DNA from: an uncultured archaeon
GTDB taxonomy: Archaea; Thermoproteota; Nitrososphaeria; Nitrososphaerales; CALBXV01
Direction of reading: 5' to 3'
Length of the DNA: 5,123 nucleotides
Assembly: GCA_937890045.1 (NCBI GenBank)
Contig: CALBXV010000632.1
Location: 1-5,123 of the forward strand
Position 1 is the stretch's first letter. Every line of letters begins with the position of its first letter. Below are positions 1 to 4,831 of the stretch, one piece after another. The notes under the pieces were generated by a model. That model saw only the letters and a program-made list of their open reading frames with translations, was not told where the DNA came from and did not search any database. Made by a program: the position numbers and the translations under genes.

Positions 1-2
1 GA

Positions 3-485
3 GGCTCTGGCGGAGGTGGCCAAGTCTCAGGTTGGGCCGGCGGTTCGGGCGGAGGCGGTGCTTCACATAATCATGGTAGAACTGGTGGTGGAGCTGGAAC
101 TGCTGGACAAGGAAATAATGGTGGAGGCGGTGGCGACAGAGATGGTCACGGTAGTACTGGAGGCCGAGGTGCTGGAGGCGGCGGAGGCGGGCGTTCTGCT
201 GTTGGTGGAGAAGGACAAAGTGATGGTTCTGGGGCAGGGGCAGGCGGTGCCGGCATGAATAATAATTATAGAACTGGTTCGGATATTCCTTATGCTGGTG
301 GTGGCGGAGGCGCAGGCGGTGGTAATGGGCCAAGTTCAGCTGCTGGTGGAGTTGGCGGTGGCGGTACTGGTACAGCTGGAGCAGAAAATACTGGCGGTGG
401 CGGTGGAGTCGGTAATCCTGTAAATCCAGGCGGATCGGGTATAGTAGTTGTTAGATATGATGTTAACCAAACACTTGGATTATAA
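3..485 (+). CDS. Glycine-rich phage surface or fibre-tip-like protein, C-terminal part (5' end cut by window edge)
   Basis: The frame is open from the first full codon to TAA at 483-485, giving 160 residues with no start inside the window that explains the upstream open frame. By my count about 72 of the 160 residues are glycine, in runs of up to six, separated by Ala, Ser, Thr, Asn and a few His, Arg and Asp. The last part changes to GGSGIVVVRYD (nt 429-461), an ending I recognise from many phage and bacterial glycine-rich repeat proteins. Poly-glycine sandwiches form the receptor-binding part of some T-even-like adhesins (the gp38 type), so a fibre-tip adhesin is plausible here, but this is analogy and not a family match. 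The ATG at 255 in the same frame is probably an internal Met, because glycine-rich sequence of the same style continues upstream of it. Codons here are richer in G and C than in the following genes because of the GGN codons. Other possibilities are a glycine-rich structural protein or a LamG-type protein tail. Confidence 0.75.
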   Translation, partial: GSGGGGQVSGWAGGSGGGGASHNHGRTGGGAGTAGQGNNGGGGGDRDGHGSTGGRGAGGGGGGRSAVGGEGQSDGSGAGAGGAGMNNNYRTGSDIPYAGGGGGAGGGNGPSSAAGGVGGGGTGTAGAENTGGGGGVGNPVNPGGSGIVVVRYDVNQTLGL

Positions 486-488
486 ATT
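481..488 (+). promoter_or_regulatory. Possible T4-type late promoter, one mismatch (TATAAATT)
   Basis: TATAAATT overlaps the stop of the glycine-rich gene and ends 20 bases before the ATG at 509. It differs from the T4 late octamer TATAAATA only in the last base. The spacing to the start codon is close to that of the exact octamer before 2512. In such AT-rich DNA a one-mismatch site is easily chance. Confidence 0.2.
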
Positions 489-508
489 AATTTTTAAGTA
501 AAAATATT

Positions 509-1117
509 ATGAAGTTTACATTATGTACAGAAAATAAAGTATTTCCTTATATGTTGATTGATGATTTTTATACGGATGATCAGCAATTAGAAATTTGGGA
601 AGAACTTGAATATTATAGAAAAGAAAATCTTTATTCAGATGGTAAGTTGGAAGATGGTTATGGTGTCAGTCCAGCTGCGAATTTAAATAGACTTTATTTG
701 GAACAACTGTATCCAGATAATAGAGAAAACTCAAATATATTAAGAGTATATAAAAGAATATTATTACCAGAAGTTATAAGAAATTATAGAAATACGACAC
801 CATCTGCAAGACAGTTTGAAAGCACTAATAATGATTGTTCGATAGTTAATTATTATGAAGATTCAAATAGTTATGGAGAACATTTTGATAAATTTATGCA
901 CACAGTTGTGATATGGTTTTATAAAGAACCAAAAAGATTTAAAGGTGGAAATTTAAGATTTCCAGAAACAAATAAAACAATTGAGTGTATACATAATAGA
1001 ATGGTAATGTTTCCAAGTTATTATTTACATGAGGTTGAAAAAGTAGAAATAGAAAGTAAATATAGAGATCAAGGATTGGGTAGATATTCCATGATACATT
1101 TTTTTAGTAAGGTATAG
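509..1117 (+). CDS. 2-oxoglutarate/Fe(II)-dependent oxygenase (prolyl-4-hydroxylase-like)
   Basis: This 202-residue protein has the full ligand set of the double-stranded beta-helix oxygenases. The HxD motif is H125-F-D127 in GEHFDKF, a GGNLRF strand lies at 146-151, the distal iron ligand is H174 in YYLHEVE, and the 2-oxoglutarate-binding Arg is R192 in GRYSMIHFF. The order and spacing fit the prolyl-4-hydroxylase-like family that is common in marine T4-like phages. Such enzymes use O2, Fe(II) and 2-oxoglutarate to hydroxylate a target, and the target here is unknown. The N-terminal 100 residues are acidic and aromatic-rich (IDDFYTDDQQLEIWEELEYY) and probably pack around the core, as the opening helix does in relatives. 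The start at 509 has no clear Shine-Dalgarno sequence (only AAGTAAAAATATT upstream), but the opening FPYMLIDDFYT fits the usual beginning of the family. The next gene starts 2 bases after the stop. Position between fibre-type genes suggests a structural or host-surface target; that is inference. Confidence 0.88.
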   Translation: MKFTLCTENKVFPYMLIDDFYTDDQQLEIWEELEYYRKENLYSDGKLEDGYGVSPAANLNRLYLEQLYPDNRENSNILRVYKRILLPEVIRNYRNTTPSARQFESTNNDCSIVNYYEDSNSYGEHFDKFMHTVVIWFYKEPKRFKGGNLRFPETNKTIECIHNRMVMFPSYYLHEVEKVEIESKYRDQGLGRYSMIHFFSKV

Positions 1118-1119
1118 AC

Positions 1120-1500
1120 ATGGCACATTATGCTAAAATAGATGAGAATAATATAGTTATAAAGGTTCTTAGAATTGATGAAGAAACTGTTAATAGTGGT
1201 CGGTTTGGTGATCCAAGTAGTTGGATTCAGACTTCATACAATACTAGTCATGGAGAACACCGTCTTGGTGGAACACCATTAAGAAAAAACTATGCGGGTA
1301 AAGGTTTTACTTACGATCAAACAAGAGATGCTTTTATACCCCCACAACCTTATCCATCATGGATATTAGATGAAGATACTTGTTGTTGGGATGCTCCTAT
1401 TCCGTATCCATTACCAGAGGAGAAAGAAGCGTTTTCTGGTTCATTCGATCATGTATATGAATGGGACGAAGATAATGTTACATGGAAGGTTCAGGAATAA
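1120..1500 (+). CDS. Conserved marine-phage protein of unknown function
   Basis: This 126-residue protein has no known function to my knowledge, but its pattern recurs in structural regions of marine T4-like phages. It opens with MAHYAKIDENNIVIKVLRID, a beta-type segment, and has a conserved core at residues 56-97: KNYAGKGFTYDQTRDAFIPP, then PYPSWILDEDTC and the proline-rich APIPYP. It ends with YEWDEDNVTWKV. The many Trp, Tyr and Pro residues and the absence of a signal peptide or membrane helix suggest a compact soluble, possibly virion-associated domain. Cys88 and Cys89 are adjacent. The ATG lies 2 bases after the oxygenase stop, so the two are probably translated together; AAGG inside the upstream gene end (about 1109-1112) may serve as its ribosome site. 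Family recognition is from memory of similar phage proteins and no function follows from it. Confidence 0.82.
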   Translation: MAHYAKIDENNIVIKVLRIDEETVNSGRFGDPSSWIQTSYNTSHGEHRLGGTPLRKNYAGKGFTYDQTRDAFIPPQPYPSWILDEDTCCWDAPIPYPLPEEKEAFSGSFDHVYEWDEDNVTWKVQE

Positions 1501-1509
1501 TGATATTTT

Positions 1510-1800
1510 ATGAGAACCAATAGTGACGTAAGACAAGAACAACGTAATCAAACGAAACGTCACAATAGTATGACGTGGCAAGAAATCCGTGATGATGCTA
1601 TCAACAAGTTAAAAGACTTGGCAACAAGTGTAACAAGTGGAGTTATAGAAAAAGAAATACAAGAAGAACGATATGCAATATGTGAGGATTGTTCTGAATT
1701 TAAAAAATTGACAAGACAATGTAAAGTGTGTAGTTGTTTTATGCCTGCGAAAACATTGTTTAATAAATCAAGATGTCCTAAAGGTTATTGGAATAAATAA
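1510..1800 (+). CDS. Small cysteine-rich protein, probable zinc ribbon
   Basis: The protein has 96 residues. The N-terminal 50 are polar and probably helical (TWQEIRDDAINKLKDLATSV). The C-terminal part carries C58-x2-C61, then C71-x2-C74-x-C76 and C89, within the contexts YAICEDCSEF, CKVCSCFMPAKT and CPKGYW. Two CxxC knuckles about ten residues apart are typical of a zinc ribbon, and the same arrangement (ICxxC, CxxCxCFMxxKT, CPxGxW) occurs in small phage proteins of unknown function. It may bind Zn and nucleic acid or protein, and is probably cytoplasmic. The start is uncertain: 1510 follows AGGA at 1493-1496 with a long spacing of 13 bases, while Met21 (nt 1570), just before TWQEIRDD, would give a 76-residue protein that keeps the whole domain. 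I keep 1510 because only it has any upstream ribosome-site-like sequence and because it sits 9 bases after the previous stop. Confidence 0.75.
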   Translation: MRTNSDVRQEQRNQTKRHNSMTWQEIRDDAINKLKDLATSVTSGVIEKEIQEERYAICEDCSEFKKLTRQCKVCSCFMPAKTLFNKSRCPKGYWNK

Positions 1801-1802
1801 AA

Positions 1803-1805
1803 AGG
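1803..1805 (+). promoter_or_regulatory. Ribosome binding site for the 1815 fibre gene
   Basis: An AAAGG sequence (core AGG at 1803-1805) lies directly after the stop of the zinc-ribbon gene, 9 bases before the ATG at 1815, and supports that start. Confidence 0.5.
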
Positions 1806-1814
1806 TTAAATCTT

Positions 1815-2435
1815 ATGGCTAAACAAGTAAAAAGACGAAGGGGTACAACAGTAGAACATGATGGGTTTGCTGGAGCTCTTGGTGAGCTTACTATAGATAC
1901 TACATTAAATACAGCTGTTGTTCACGATGGCTCAACGCCTGGCGGATATCCACTTGGAAAAGCTGATGCATCTAACATTGATCTTACAAATAAGATTAGT
2001 ACTAATGAGTTAGCAACGTTAGATGGAAACGCTGGTGATGTTTTACAAACAGACGGAAGTGGGCAAGTAAGTTTTGTTGCTCCAGGCAGTATTACTGCTA
2101 ATTCAGTTGGTGTTATTGAACTTGAGCCTAATGATGGTCTTGCTGGAACTGTTTTAACTACTAATGGTGCTGGTACTTTATCCTTTGCCGCACCAAGTAT
2201 CGGTATTGATGAATTGGAATTGGTTGATGGTACAGGTGGTCAGGTGATAACTACTGATGGTGCTGGCACTATAACTTTTGAAACAGTTGATGGATCAATG
2301 ATAGGCTTAGGTTCTGATACGCAAGGTGACATGATGTATTATGATGGTTCAGCTTGGGTTAAGTTAGAAAAGGGTACTGCTGGACAAACCTTAAAGATGA
2401 ACGCCGCCGCTACTGCTCCTGAGTGGGTTACTTAA
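1815..2435 (+). CDS. Fibre-like virion protein with Mtd-type N-terminal domain and DG repeats
   Basis: The protein has 206 residues in three regions. Residues 5-47 (VKRRRGTTVEHDGFAG, GELTIDTTLNTAVVHDG, GGYPL) match the pattern I know from the N-terminal domain of phage tropism-determinant and fibre proteins, a small beta domain that often anchors the fibre. Residues 64-155 hold three copies of a diverged module, each with an acidic ExxxxDG-type element followed by GxVLxTDGxGxxSF, at 64-87, 101-124 and 131-155. The C-terminal part (GDMMYYDGSAWVKLEKGTAG, then APEWVT) is a closing motif frequent in marine phage fibres. There is no signal peptide, as expected for a virion part assembled in the cytoplasm. 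The protein is short for a full fibre, so it may be a short fibre, a fibre connector or a baseplate-attached subunit. A ribosome site lies 9 bases upstream. Its repeat module is shared with the next gene. Confidence 0.85.
   Translation: MAKQVKRRRGTTVEHDGFAGALGELTIDTTLNTAVVHDGSTPGGYPLGKADASNIDLTNKISTNELATLDGNAGDVLQTDGSGQVSFVAPGSITANSVGVIELEPNDGLAGTVLTTNGAGTLSFAAPSIGIDELELVDGTGGQVITTDGAGTITFETVDGSMIGLGSDTQGDMMYYDGSAWVKLEKGTAGQTLKMNAAATAPEWVT
2004..2279 (+). repeat. Three diverged DG-module coding repeats
   Basis: The segments 2004-2075, 2115-2186 and 2205-2279 each encode about 24-25 residues with the shared core GxVLxTDGxGxxSF (DVLQTDGSGQVSF, TVLTTNGAGTLSF, QVITTDGAGTITF). The distance between core motifs is 37 and then 31 residues, so the copies are old and not exact at the DNA level. 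Confidence 0.75.
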
Positions 2436-2484
2436 AATAAATAAAAAATAATTTGTTTTAAACGTAAAGACAAACTTTTAGAAT

Positions 2485-2492
2485 TATAAATA
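2485..2492 (+). promoter_or_regulatory. Exact T4-type late promoter octamer (TATAAATA)
   Basis: TATAAATA sits in the largest gap of the left half (2436-2511), 19 bases before the ATG at 2512. In T4 this octamer is the whole late promoter, recognised by the phage sigma-like factor gp55. A start about 6 bases downstream would leave a leader of only some 13 bases, so the AAAGAG ribosome-like sequence at 2497-2502 would lie at the very 5' end. The same octamer also occurs inside the following gene at 2751-2758, which shows that chance matches happen in this AT-rich DNA. Confidence 0.4.
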
Positions 2493-2511
2493 ATAAAAAG
2501 AGTAAAAAATA

Positions 2512-3381
2512 ATGTCTATAGTAACTGTAAATTTAATAGATACCTTTGATGAATGGCGAATAAAGACCAATACTGTAGCTACTCAAGGTGGTGATTTAGC
2601 TACTTTGTCTACTACAGATAAGACATCTTTAGTAAATGCCATAAATGAATTAGAAACCCAAAACTCTATCGAAAATGTTGTTGAGGATTTGTCACCAGAG
2701 CTTGGCAATGATTTAAATTTAAACACTCACGATATTGTTGGGACAGGCAATATAAATATAACAGGAAGTTATACTGGAACATTAACTTCTACTGTTACAG
2801 GGGTAACACAATCAGTTGGAGATAATTCAACTAAGTTAGCAACTACAGAATATGTTGTTAATTCATTTGCTGCTATTCCTATTGGTGGAGATTTATTTGG
2901 TACAGTTGGAAATGCACAAATTGCTATGGATGCGGTTGGTATTGGTCAATTAGATGTATCAGATGGCAATAACGGAGATATTTTATCTACGGATGGAAAC
3001 GGATCATTAGCTTTTATTACTGCTGATCTAACTTTAGGAGGTGATCTATCAGGAACACTATCTACTGCCCAAATTGCTTCGAATACAATTGGTATTAATG
3101 AATTATATCTTAGTGATGGAGCGGACGGACAAGTATTACAAACTGATGGGGCAGGTACAATAAGTTTTACCTCTGTAATGACTGAAACAACAATTACGCC
3201 TACAGCGGGACAAACACTATTTCCAATTGCATATATGGTTGGAAGAATAGCAGTATTTTTAAATGGTATTAAATTGGTCAATGGAACAGATTTTACTGCT
3301 TCTAATGGAACGGATGTATCTTTAATTGGTGGTCTACCACTTGAAACGGTTGATAGAATAGAGTTTCATGTTTTTTGTTAA
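2512..3381 (+). CDS. Tail-fibre-like protein with internal 51-residue duplication
   Basis: The protein has 289 residues. Residues 8-47 (LIDTFDEWRIKTNTVA, then LSTTDKTSLVNAINELE) are an N-terminal pattern common in marine T4-like fibre and baseplate-attached proteins. Residues 60-84 (LSPELGNDLNLNTHDIVGTG) and 99-118 (TQSVGDNSTKLATTEYVVNS) are typical fibre-shaft motifs, the latter being the widespread 'TKxATTxYV' element. Residues 125-219 contain a 51-residue unit present twice, with GGDLxGTxxxAQIA, then SDGxxGxxLxTDGxGxxxF. The C-terminal domain at 229-288 (TPTAGQTLFPIAYMVGRIAV, LNGIKLVNGTDFTA, then VDRIEFHVF) is a small beta-type ending seen in many phage fibres. The protein very probably forms a trimeric fibre in the virion. 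The start is supported by the weak AAAGAG at 2497-2502, 9 bases upstream. The DG module is shared with the preceding gene, which points to duplication or exchange between the two. Confidence 0.88.
   Translation: MSIVTVNLIDTFDEWRIKTNTVATQGGDLATLSTTDKTSLVNAINELETQNSIENVVEDLSPELGNDLNLNTHDIVGTGNINITGSYTGTLTSTVTGVTQSVGDNSTKLATTEYVVNSFAAIPIGGDLFGTVGNAQIAMDAVGIGQLDVSDGNNGDILSTDGNGSLAFITADLTLGGDLSGTLSTAQIASNTIGINELYLSDGADGQVLQTDGAGTISFTSVMTETTITPTAGQTLFPIAYMVGRIAVFLNGIKLVNGTDFTASNGTDVSLIGGLPLETVDRIEFHVFC
2884..3168 (+). repeat. Diverged 153-nt tandem duplication inside the fibre gene
   Basis: Residues 125-175 (nt 2884-3036) and 176-219 (from nt 3037) align without gaps at an offset of 51 residues: GGDLFGTVGNAQIA with GGDLSGTLSTAQIA, then VSDGNNGDILSTDGNGSLAF with LSDGADGQVLQTDGAGTISF. 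The second copy is followed by the C-terminal domain. The DNA copies have diverged considerably. Confidence 0.78.
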
Positions 3382-3386
3382 CGAAT

Positions 3387-3391
3387 AGGAG
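3387..3391 (+). promoter_or_regulatory. Strong Shine-Dalgarno site deciding the start at 3397
   Basis: AGGAG ends 5 bases before the ATG at 3397. The next in-frame Met (residue 7, nt 3415) would be 23 bases away, so 3397 is preferred. It is one of the clearest ribosome sites in the window. Confidence 0.7.
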
Positions 3392-3396
3392 TTTAT

Positions 3397-4266
3397 ATGG
3401 AAACCCCTTATGTAATGTCTAAGGAAAATCTACAAAGCCAAGATAAGTATCTTGGTGGACATCCTTTAGATGGAAATTTTATATTAAAGCAGGAATGGGT
3501 TACGCCTGTAGGACAAATCGAATTAAACTTACCAGAAGCGATGCGGATAGGATTGATTGAATATATTGCTTCTAAGGGTTATTGTACAACAATGGGTACT
3601 CACAAGAGAACCATGACGACTGAGTTTGAAAGAAATCACTATAATCTTTTTGATGATAGCGAGAATAATCCTCATATAAAAGGTTATGAAGAAATATCGA
3701 GTGAAATAATACGTTACTTTGTCGCAAAAGCTTACAATATAGAGAATGCTGATCAGTTAGATATTGAGTGTCGGGGGTTTGGTAATATGCAAACAACTGG
3801 CCGAAGAACTTTTCCACATTATCATCATGCTTTTGATGGTGTTATGATTACATATTTAACACTTGGTGGCGAATTCACTTTAACTAGTGATGTTGGAGGG
3901 GAGGACGATTTACAACTTGTAGCTCCTAACTCAACAATTTGTGAACTTAAAGAAAAAATAAGTGTTCAAGAAAAATCTGGGACAGTTGCAAATTATGCTG
4001 ACTTTGATTTAAAGAAAGAGGATATGCCTTGTGAATCTGATGGGGGGTTATTACTATTAGACCCTAGACCAGCAATTAACTATCCTTATAACACAAAGGC
4101 AAAAAATTATGTTCCTAAAATTGGAACAACGGTTATTCATCCTGCTTATATTTGGCACGAATCTAATACTTTTGTGGGTCAGGGTATCAGAGCGTGTGTT
4201 GTAATTAATTATCGTGTTAATACTTACAATAATAATGGATTAGTTAGACCTATGATTAAAAAATAA
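3397..4266 (+). CDS. Phage-type 2-oxoglutarate/Fe(II) oxygenase superfamily protein
   Basis: The protein has 289 residues. The likely metal centre is the His-rich FPHYHHAFDGVMITYLTLGG stretch at residues 139-158 (H141, H143, H144, D147), with the distal ligand H254 in HPAYIWHESNTF and the 2-oxoglutarate-binding Arg R265 in GIRACVVINYRV. In between, LLLLDPRPAINYPY (218-231) is a strand and loop I know from large phage members of this superfamily. The spacing of His to Asp is HxxD or HxxxD, not the textbook HxD, so which His binds iron and whether the enzyme is a typical hydroxylase is not settled. The N-terminal 110 residues have no motif I can name. It differs in length and motif spacing from the 509-1117 oxygenase, so the two are not a recent duplication. 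It lies between two fibre-type genes, so a fibre or host-surface substrate is plausible but unproven. Confidence 0.78.
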   Translation: METPYVMSKENLQSQDKYLGGHPLDGNFILKQEWVTPVGQIELNLPEAMRIGLIEYIASKGYCTTMGTHKRTMTTEFERNHYNLFDDSENNPHIKGYEEISSEIIRYFVAKAYNIENADQLDIECRGFGNMQTTGRRTFPHYHHAFDGVMITYLTLGGEFTLTSDVGGEDDLQLVAPNSTICELKEKISVQEKSGTVANYADFDLKKEDMPCESDGGLLLLDPRPAINYPYNTKAKNYVPKIGTTVIHPAYIWHESNTFVGQGIRACVVINYRVNTYNNNGLVRPMIKK

Positions 4267-4304
4267 ATTATATAATACTATATCAATATTATCAATAACT
4301 TTTT

Positions 4305-4321
4305 AAAGAGGAATTAAAAAA
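4305..4321 (+). promoter_or_regulatory. Ribosome site and A-rich leader of the Cys-rich fibre gene
   Basis: AAAGAGGAATTAAAAAA precedes the ATG at 4322, with the GAGGA core 9 bases from the start. Nearly the same sequence precedes the ATG at 4832. The rest of the 55-base gap (4267-4304) is almost only A and T; it includes TATAAT at 4271-4276, but I see no convincing -35 element. Confidence 0.6.
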
Positions 4322-4762
4322 ATGACTATTGCAAGACAAATTGCGGATTTGGTCGATAGTGGTGGAGATATTAACCAAGGCGCTTTGGACAACGTGCCCG
4401 CTAGTGATTGGAATACTATCTTGAATAAACCAGGCCATGCCGATACAGATACACGAATCGGTTCTAATATTACTTCAGGAACTATTCCTGCTGCTCGTCT
4501 TGGCTCTGGAACGGTTAATAGTTCAACCTACTTGCGTGGTGATGGTTCATGGGTTACTAACTGTACTAATCACAGCAATTGTGCTAATTGTTCTGGTACT
4601 GGAACTTATTCTGGTTCAGCTTGTGCTGGTACACTTATAACTGCTAGTGGAAGTGCTTCGGGTTCTTATGGTGGAACATTAACTTATAGTGGCTCTCACG
4701 TTACTTTGACGCCTGGTGCGTGTGCCTGTGCTTGTGATTGTGCGTGTGCCTGTAACTGTTAA
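4322..4762 (+). CDS. Short fibre-like protein with cysteine-rich C-terminal tip
   Basis: The protein has 146 residues. Residues 1-77 are fibre-type: MTIARQIADLVDSGGDINQG, ALDNVPASDWNTILNKPG, then GTIPAARLGSG and STYLRGDGSW, motifs I recognise from many marine phage fibre genes. From residue 79 the character changes. Residues 79-90 are four tandem triplets (T/S/A)-N-(C/H), placing C81, H84, C87 and C90 three residues apart; C101 follows. A Ser/Gly/Thr-rich beta-like linker runs from 102 to 131, and the protein ends with CACACDCACACNC, seven cysteines at every second residue (134-146). In total there are 11 Cys, all after residue 80. There is no signal peptide, so the protein is made in the reducing cytoplasm, which favours metal binding over early disulfides. 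By analogy, T4 long-fibre tips hold iron through HxH motifs in a trimer; a Cys version of this is my inference. The start is set by a good ribosome site 9 bases upstream. Confidence 0.82.
   Translation: MTIARQIADLVDSGGDINQGALDNVPASDWNTILNKPGHADTDTRIGSNITSGTIPAARLGSGTVNSSTYLRGDGSWVTNCTNHSNCANCSGTGTYSGSACAGTLITASGSASGSYGGTLTYSGSHVTLTPGACACACDCACACNC
4718..4759 (+). repeat. 24-nt imperfect repeat coding for the CxC tail
   Basis: The 12-base unit GCGTGTGCCTGT occurs exactly at 4718-4729 and again at 4742-4753, an offset of 24 bases or eight codons. All seven Cys codons here are TGT. The pattern suggests growth of the tail by in-frame slippage or a small tandem duplication. Confidence 0.75.
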
Positions 4763-4815
4763 TCTCACATAAACATTATTCGGAAAGAATATTTGAAATG
4801 AAAATTAAAAAAAAT

Positions 4816-4831
4816 AAAGGAGAATTAAAAA
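4816..4831 (+). promoter_or_regulatory. Ribosome site and A-rich leader of the 4832 gene
   Basis: AAAGGAGAATTAAAAA lies directly before the ATG at 4832, with AAAGGAG (4816-4822) 9 bases from the start. It is a near copy of the leader at 4305-4321. The gap upstream (4763-4815) holds only a weak 5-bp hairpin (TATTC/GAATA at 4777-4791). Confidence 0.65.

Noticed and set aside
16..258. Open frame of 80 codons on the + strand
   Set aside because: It is a shifted reading of the glycine-rich gene. Its Val/Glu/Leu-rich product comes from reading GGN codons out of frame, and there is no ribosome site.
1815..2435. Diversity-generating retroelement variable region, because of the Mtd-like N-terminus
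   Set aside because: No C-type-lectin C-terminal variable repeat, no template repeat and no reverse transcriptase gene is visible in the window.
2448..2487. Possible hairpin ATAATT/AATTAT in the 2436-2511 gap
   Set aside because: The stem is only A-T pairs with a large loop, expected by chance in such AT-rich sequence; not a credible terminator.
2751..2758. Second exact TATAAATA octamer
   Set aside because: It lies inside the fibre gene, encoding part of GNINIT, with no gene start nearby; treated as a chance match.
2946..3281. Open frame of 111 codons on the - strand
   Set aside because: It lies wholly antisense to the fibre gene 2512-3381, whose motifs are clear; its product shows no recognisable features.
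3572..3817. Open frame of 81 codons on the - strand
   Set aside because: Antisense to the well-supported oxygenase 3397-4266, with no sign of an independent gene.
4271..4276. TATAAT as a bacterial sigma-70 -10 box
   Set aside because: No acceptable -35 element at the proper distance, and the sequence around it is nearly pure A and T.
4437..4640. Open frame of 67 codons on the + strand, Leu/Val-rich
   Set aside because: Out-of-frame shadow of the Cys-rich fibre gene; it has no ribosome site, and the apparent hydrophobicity comes from shifted Ser/Gly/Thr codons.
4777..4791. Possible terminator hairpin TATTC-GGAAA-GAATA
   Set aside because: Only five mostly A-T pairs and no following T-run, so too weak to call.
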